Source: Entoloma clypeatum
Lineage: Eukaryota > Basidiomycota > Agaricomycetes > Agaricales > Entolomataceae
DNA length: 64,000 bases
Assembly (NCBI GenBank): GCA_963565915.1
Contig: OY751493.1
Span: 4,340,001-4,404,000, forward strand
Reading direction: 5' to 3'
Below, piece by piece: positions 61,779-64,000 of the stretch. How positions within the stretch are numbered: the stretch's first letter is position 1; each line of letters begins with the position of its first letter. The notes under the pieces were generated by a model. It worked only from the letters and a program-made list of their open reading frames with translations, searched no databases and was not told the origin of the DNA. The translations under genes and the position numbers were made by a program.

Positions 61779-63986
61779 CTATCCGCGATCGCTCCCTTCA
61801 GGAAGAATGTCAGGCCACTGGTCCTCCATATCGGTGTCCCATTTCCTAGATTCAAAAGAACGACTTCCACCCGAGCTCCTCTCAGCCGAGATTGCCTGAC
61901 TATCTGAACGAGCAATGCGCCACTCCGGATCGAAATGGTCGTCCATGTAAGTCTGCAAATTTGGACAATACAGCGCGAACAGCATTGGCGTCCACTTTGC
62001 ATCATCAAGATTCTCTTGATCGTCTGCGCTCTTCCAACCTACAATGTCGTCTCCAGAATCGACGAAGTCCTCCTCAAATCTGAGTAGCGGGGCAGTCGTG
62101 GGGGATGGTAAATCATCTGGGAAGTTCCAATAAAAGTGCTGGAGCTGGGTGAAGCCTCCCATACTCCGAGCATACTCCGAGCGGGGGTGCGGCCAAATGA
62201 CAGGTCTGCGTACGAGCTGTCGGGTTCCCGCGCGACGAACAAGGGTCAGCCCGAGAAGCCCAGGAAAATAACTAGAAATCCTTGTCAAAAGGGCGGGATC
62301 CGCATGTGCCAGACCGTCGATGACCAGTACCTGCAGCAGTGCTGGGCGTATTGCAGCCAAAATAGCGAGAACGCCGCCATCCGCAAGCCCCCGCCCGGAG
62401 CTCATTTTGAAATGAGTCAGCCTCGTCGTATCGGGGGATAGAATAAGCCAAGCTAGAACACCGATGTTGTCCTCGAAGCAGATACCGGAGATGGACAGGC
62501 GCTCTAATGTGGCGAAGGAAGAGCCGCGTCCCCATATCGCGCGCGGAGGTTGCGGTAATTCATCCCTATGATTCGGTCCAGGTCTATACGCTGAAAACGT
62601 ACGTAGCTCTGGGCACAGCAAGAACGAGTACCAAAGAGTGTCATCATCTGTACCAAGTAGGAAAAGCAGATGGAGATTGTAGACAGAAGTCCAAAGAGTC
62701 GTAAACTCCGTGGACAGGAGAGCTCCTTGCACTTCAAGGTCGATGTGACATATGAATAGATCGACCGTGTGGAGGCGACATAGGCTAGATATGCTTCGTA
62801 CCAAATCCAAATCAATGCGCACTTTGTGTAGTTTGAGGTAAGTGAGATTGGCAGCGGCCCCTAGCACGTCATTGAATGCACGATACAGGGGCTGATAAAA
62901 CCTATTATCGAGTTGCACATCCTGGCCCTCCTGGTTGAACCTCCATCCATCCGATAGAGTGAGGTTCTTTAGCCTGTCGAGAATTTCCTCACAGGCAAGA
63001 AAAAAGCTGCATTTCGAGAGAACTTCATCAAGGGATGACCGGGCCAAAGCCAACAGGTATTCCATTTTCATGTTTCTCCAGTAACCATCAGGTTGTGTGA
63101 ACGAAAGCCAACGGGTCTAGACAAAGCAGACTATTAGGAATTTCGTAATAGGGCTGAAAAAGACAATACAGACCCGAAACACATGACGCCTCCCTATGTC
63201 GTTGAGATGTTTGCAGGTACTCGCGAATTTTCTGGCAGACAAATCGTCCATGGATAAGAAAACATAGTCGAGGATCTCAGGTGGTAAATGAAGAAGGCAA
63301 AGCTTCTGTAAGATGGGGTGGGGGTGTCGGACCATCTCTTGAACGGTCGATGCTACCAGTGCGGAGACGTACGTGAAGACGGATGAGAAAGCCAAGGTCA
63401 CTCGGAACTAAGTCGATTGACATACCGGTGTAAGTGAAGAGCATCCCATAATTCCAACACGATGGGATCTTCCAATTCTTCTGGAAGGTTTCCCATACTG
63501 TTATATCATTGACTCTGAAGTCAATATATGGTACTCCTTGTTCACTGAACTCATCCGTCTTATATCCTTCAACGTGTGGAAGGAGATTCATGAAATCTGA
63601 GATATAGAGGTTCCAACGTATCAGATAACTTAAAAAGCGCTTGACAGCCAAGTGAGAAACCCGCAGTCTCGAGCTGAGATAGACTCACTTGGGGATGGCG
63701 ACCCGTCAAGTCAAGAGAGCCCTAGATTGCGGTCAGCGGTCAGTCATCAAATAAGTAAACCGGTCAACGAATTAGGTCCGCGCACGTTATACAACCCTTG
63801 CATCACCTCAAAAAATCGCCGAACGCGAATCATCGCGTTAACTTCGCTTCTCAGGCTGTCACTGGTTCCCCGACCATCTCTAAGTCTGTATTCGGGGTCA
63901 GCTTCGCGCAAGGCTTTATCACTCTCGAGGATCAGCAGATATGGTGGATGCCAGTCGCCCTGTGAGACTTCATCTACGAGGTACAT
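61779..63986 (-). CDS. F-box/leucine-rich protein, tandem family member 2
   Basis: Five exons: 63986-63786, 63721-63689, 63639-63426, 63352-63174, 63116-61779; 654 residues. Same exon phases as its neighbour, including the 33-nt microexon (GSLDLTGRHPQ). F-box in exon 4 (LQKLCLLHLPPEILDYVF ... NDIGRRHVF). Identity to the neighbour is moderate, about 35-40% by eye, so the duplication is old. The start ATG at 63986 is only 15 bases from the window edge, so an earlier start cannot be excluded. Role as for the neighbour. Confidence 0.8.
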
Positions 63987-64000
63987 GGCAGAATATGCAC

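Overview
The window is nuclear DNA of a filamentous fungus, most likely a mushroom-forming basidiomycete (Agaricomycetes). The signs are densely split genes with introns of about 45-80 nt, GT(A/G)NGT donors and CTGAC/CTAAC-like branch points, chromodomain Ty3/gypsy and Ty1/copia elements, a Plavaka-type transposase fragment, and a tandem family of F-box genes. Exon structures were derived by hand from splice signals and reading-frame continuity. For the six multi-exon genes on the right side the summed exon lengths are multiples of three.

Left host block (1-6744): about 2.2 kb without a convincing gene; an intronless GCN4/CPC1-type bZIP regulator (2275-2811) with a TGAGTCA site and TATA box directly upstream; and a nine-exon transmembrane protein gene on the minus strand (3762-6490) that appears damaged by an in-frame stop and a one-base frame slip.

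Transposon island (6745-44960, about 38 kb). Copia A (plus) is interrupted by copia B (minus, exact 5-bp target duplication ATCTT). A truncated copia LTR abuts gypsy E (minus), which carries a clean internal inversion of 2,869 bp. Gypsy F (minus) is split by copia G (minus). F ends in the 5' part of a Plavaka transposase gene. A divergent hypothetical gene follows, cut by 5'-truncated copia H (plus). Gypsy K (minus, exact target duplication CCCTG) sits between two arms of a long inverted repeat and contains a recombined second gypsy copy (J) whose gag and pol frames are open. Copia reverse transcription is predicted to be primed by the anticodon arm of initiator tRNA-Met. The gypsy family has the sequence arrangement of a self-priming (Tf1-like) chromovirus. 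It also has an extra 122-123 aa ORF after pol, a hairpin next to the polypurine tract, and LTR promoters containing repeated TGAGTCA/TGAGTAA units, the kind of site bound by the bZIP class encoded at the left of the window.

Right host block (44961-64000): the second repeat arm and gene-poor DNA; a small secreted cysteine-containing protein (46330-46695); a coiled-coil/F-box protein (48295-49965) divergent from a 17-exon M17 leucyl aminopeptidase (50231-52703); a CDP-alcohol phosphotransferase of phospholipid synthesis (53018-54822); an intron-containing tRNA-Pro(AGG); a probably GPI-anchored polysaccharide deacetylase (55362-57450); and three tandem paralogous F-box genes, one of them a deleted pseudogene, running to the right edge. 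There is no evident pathway linking the host genes.
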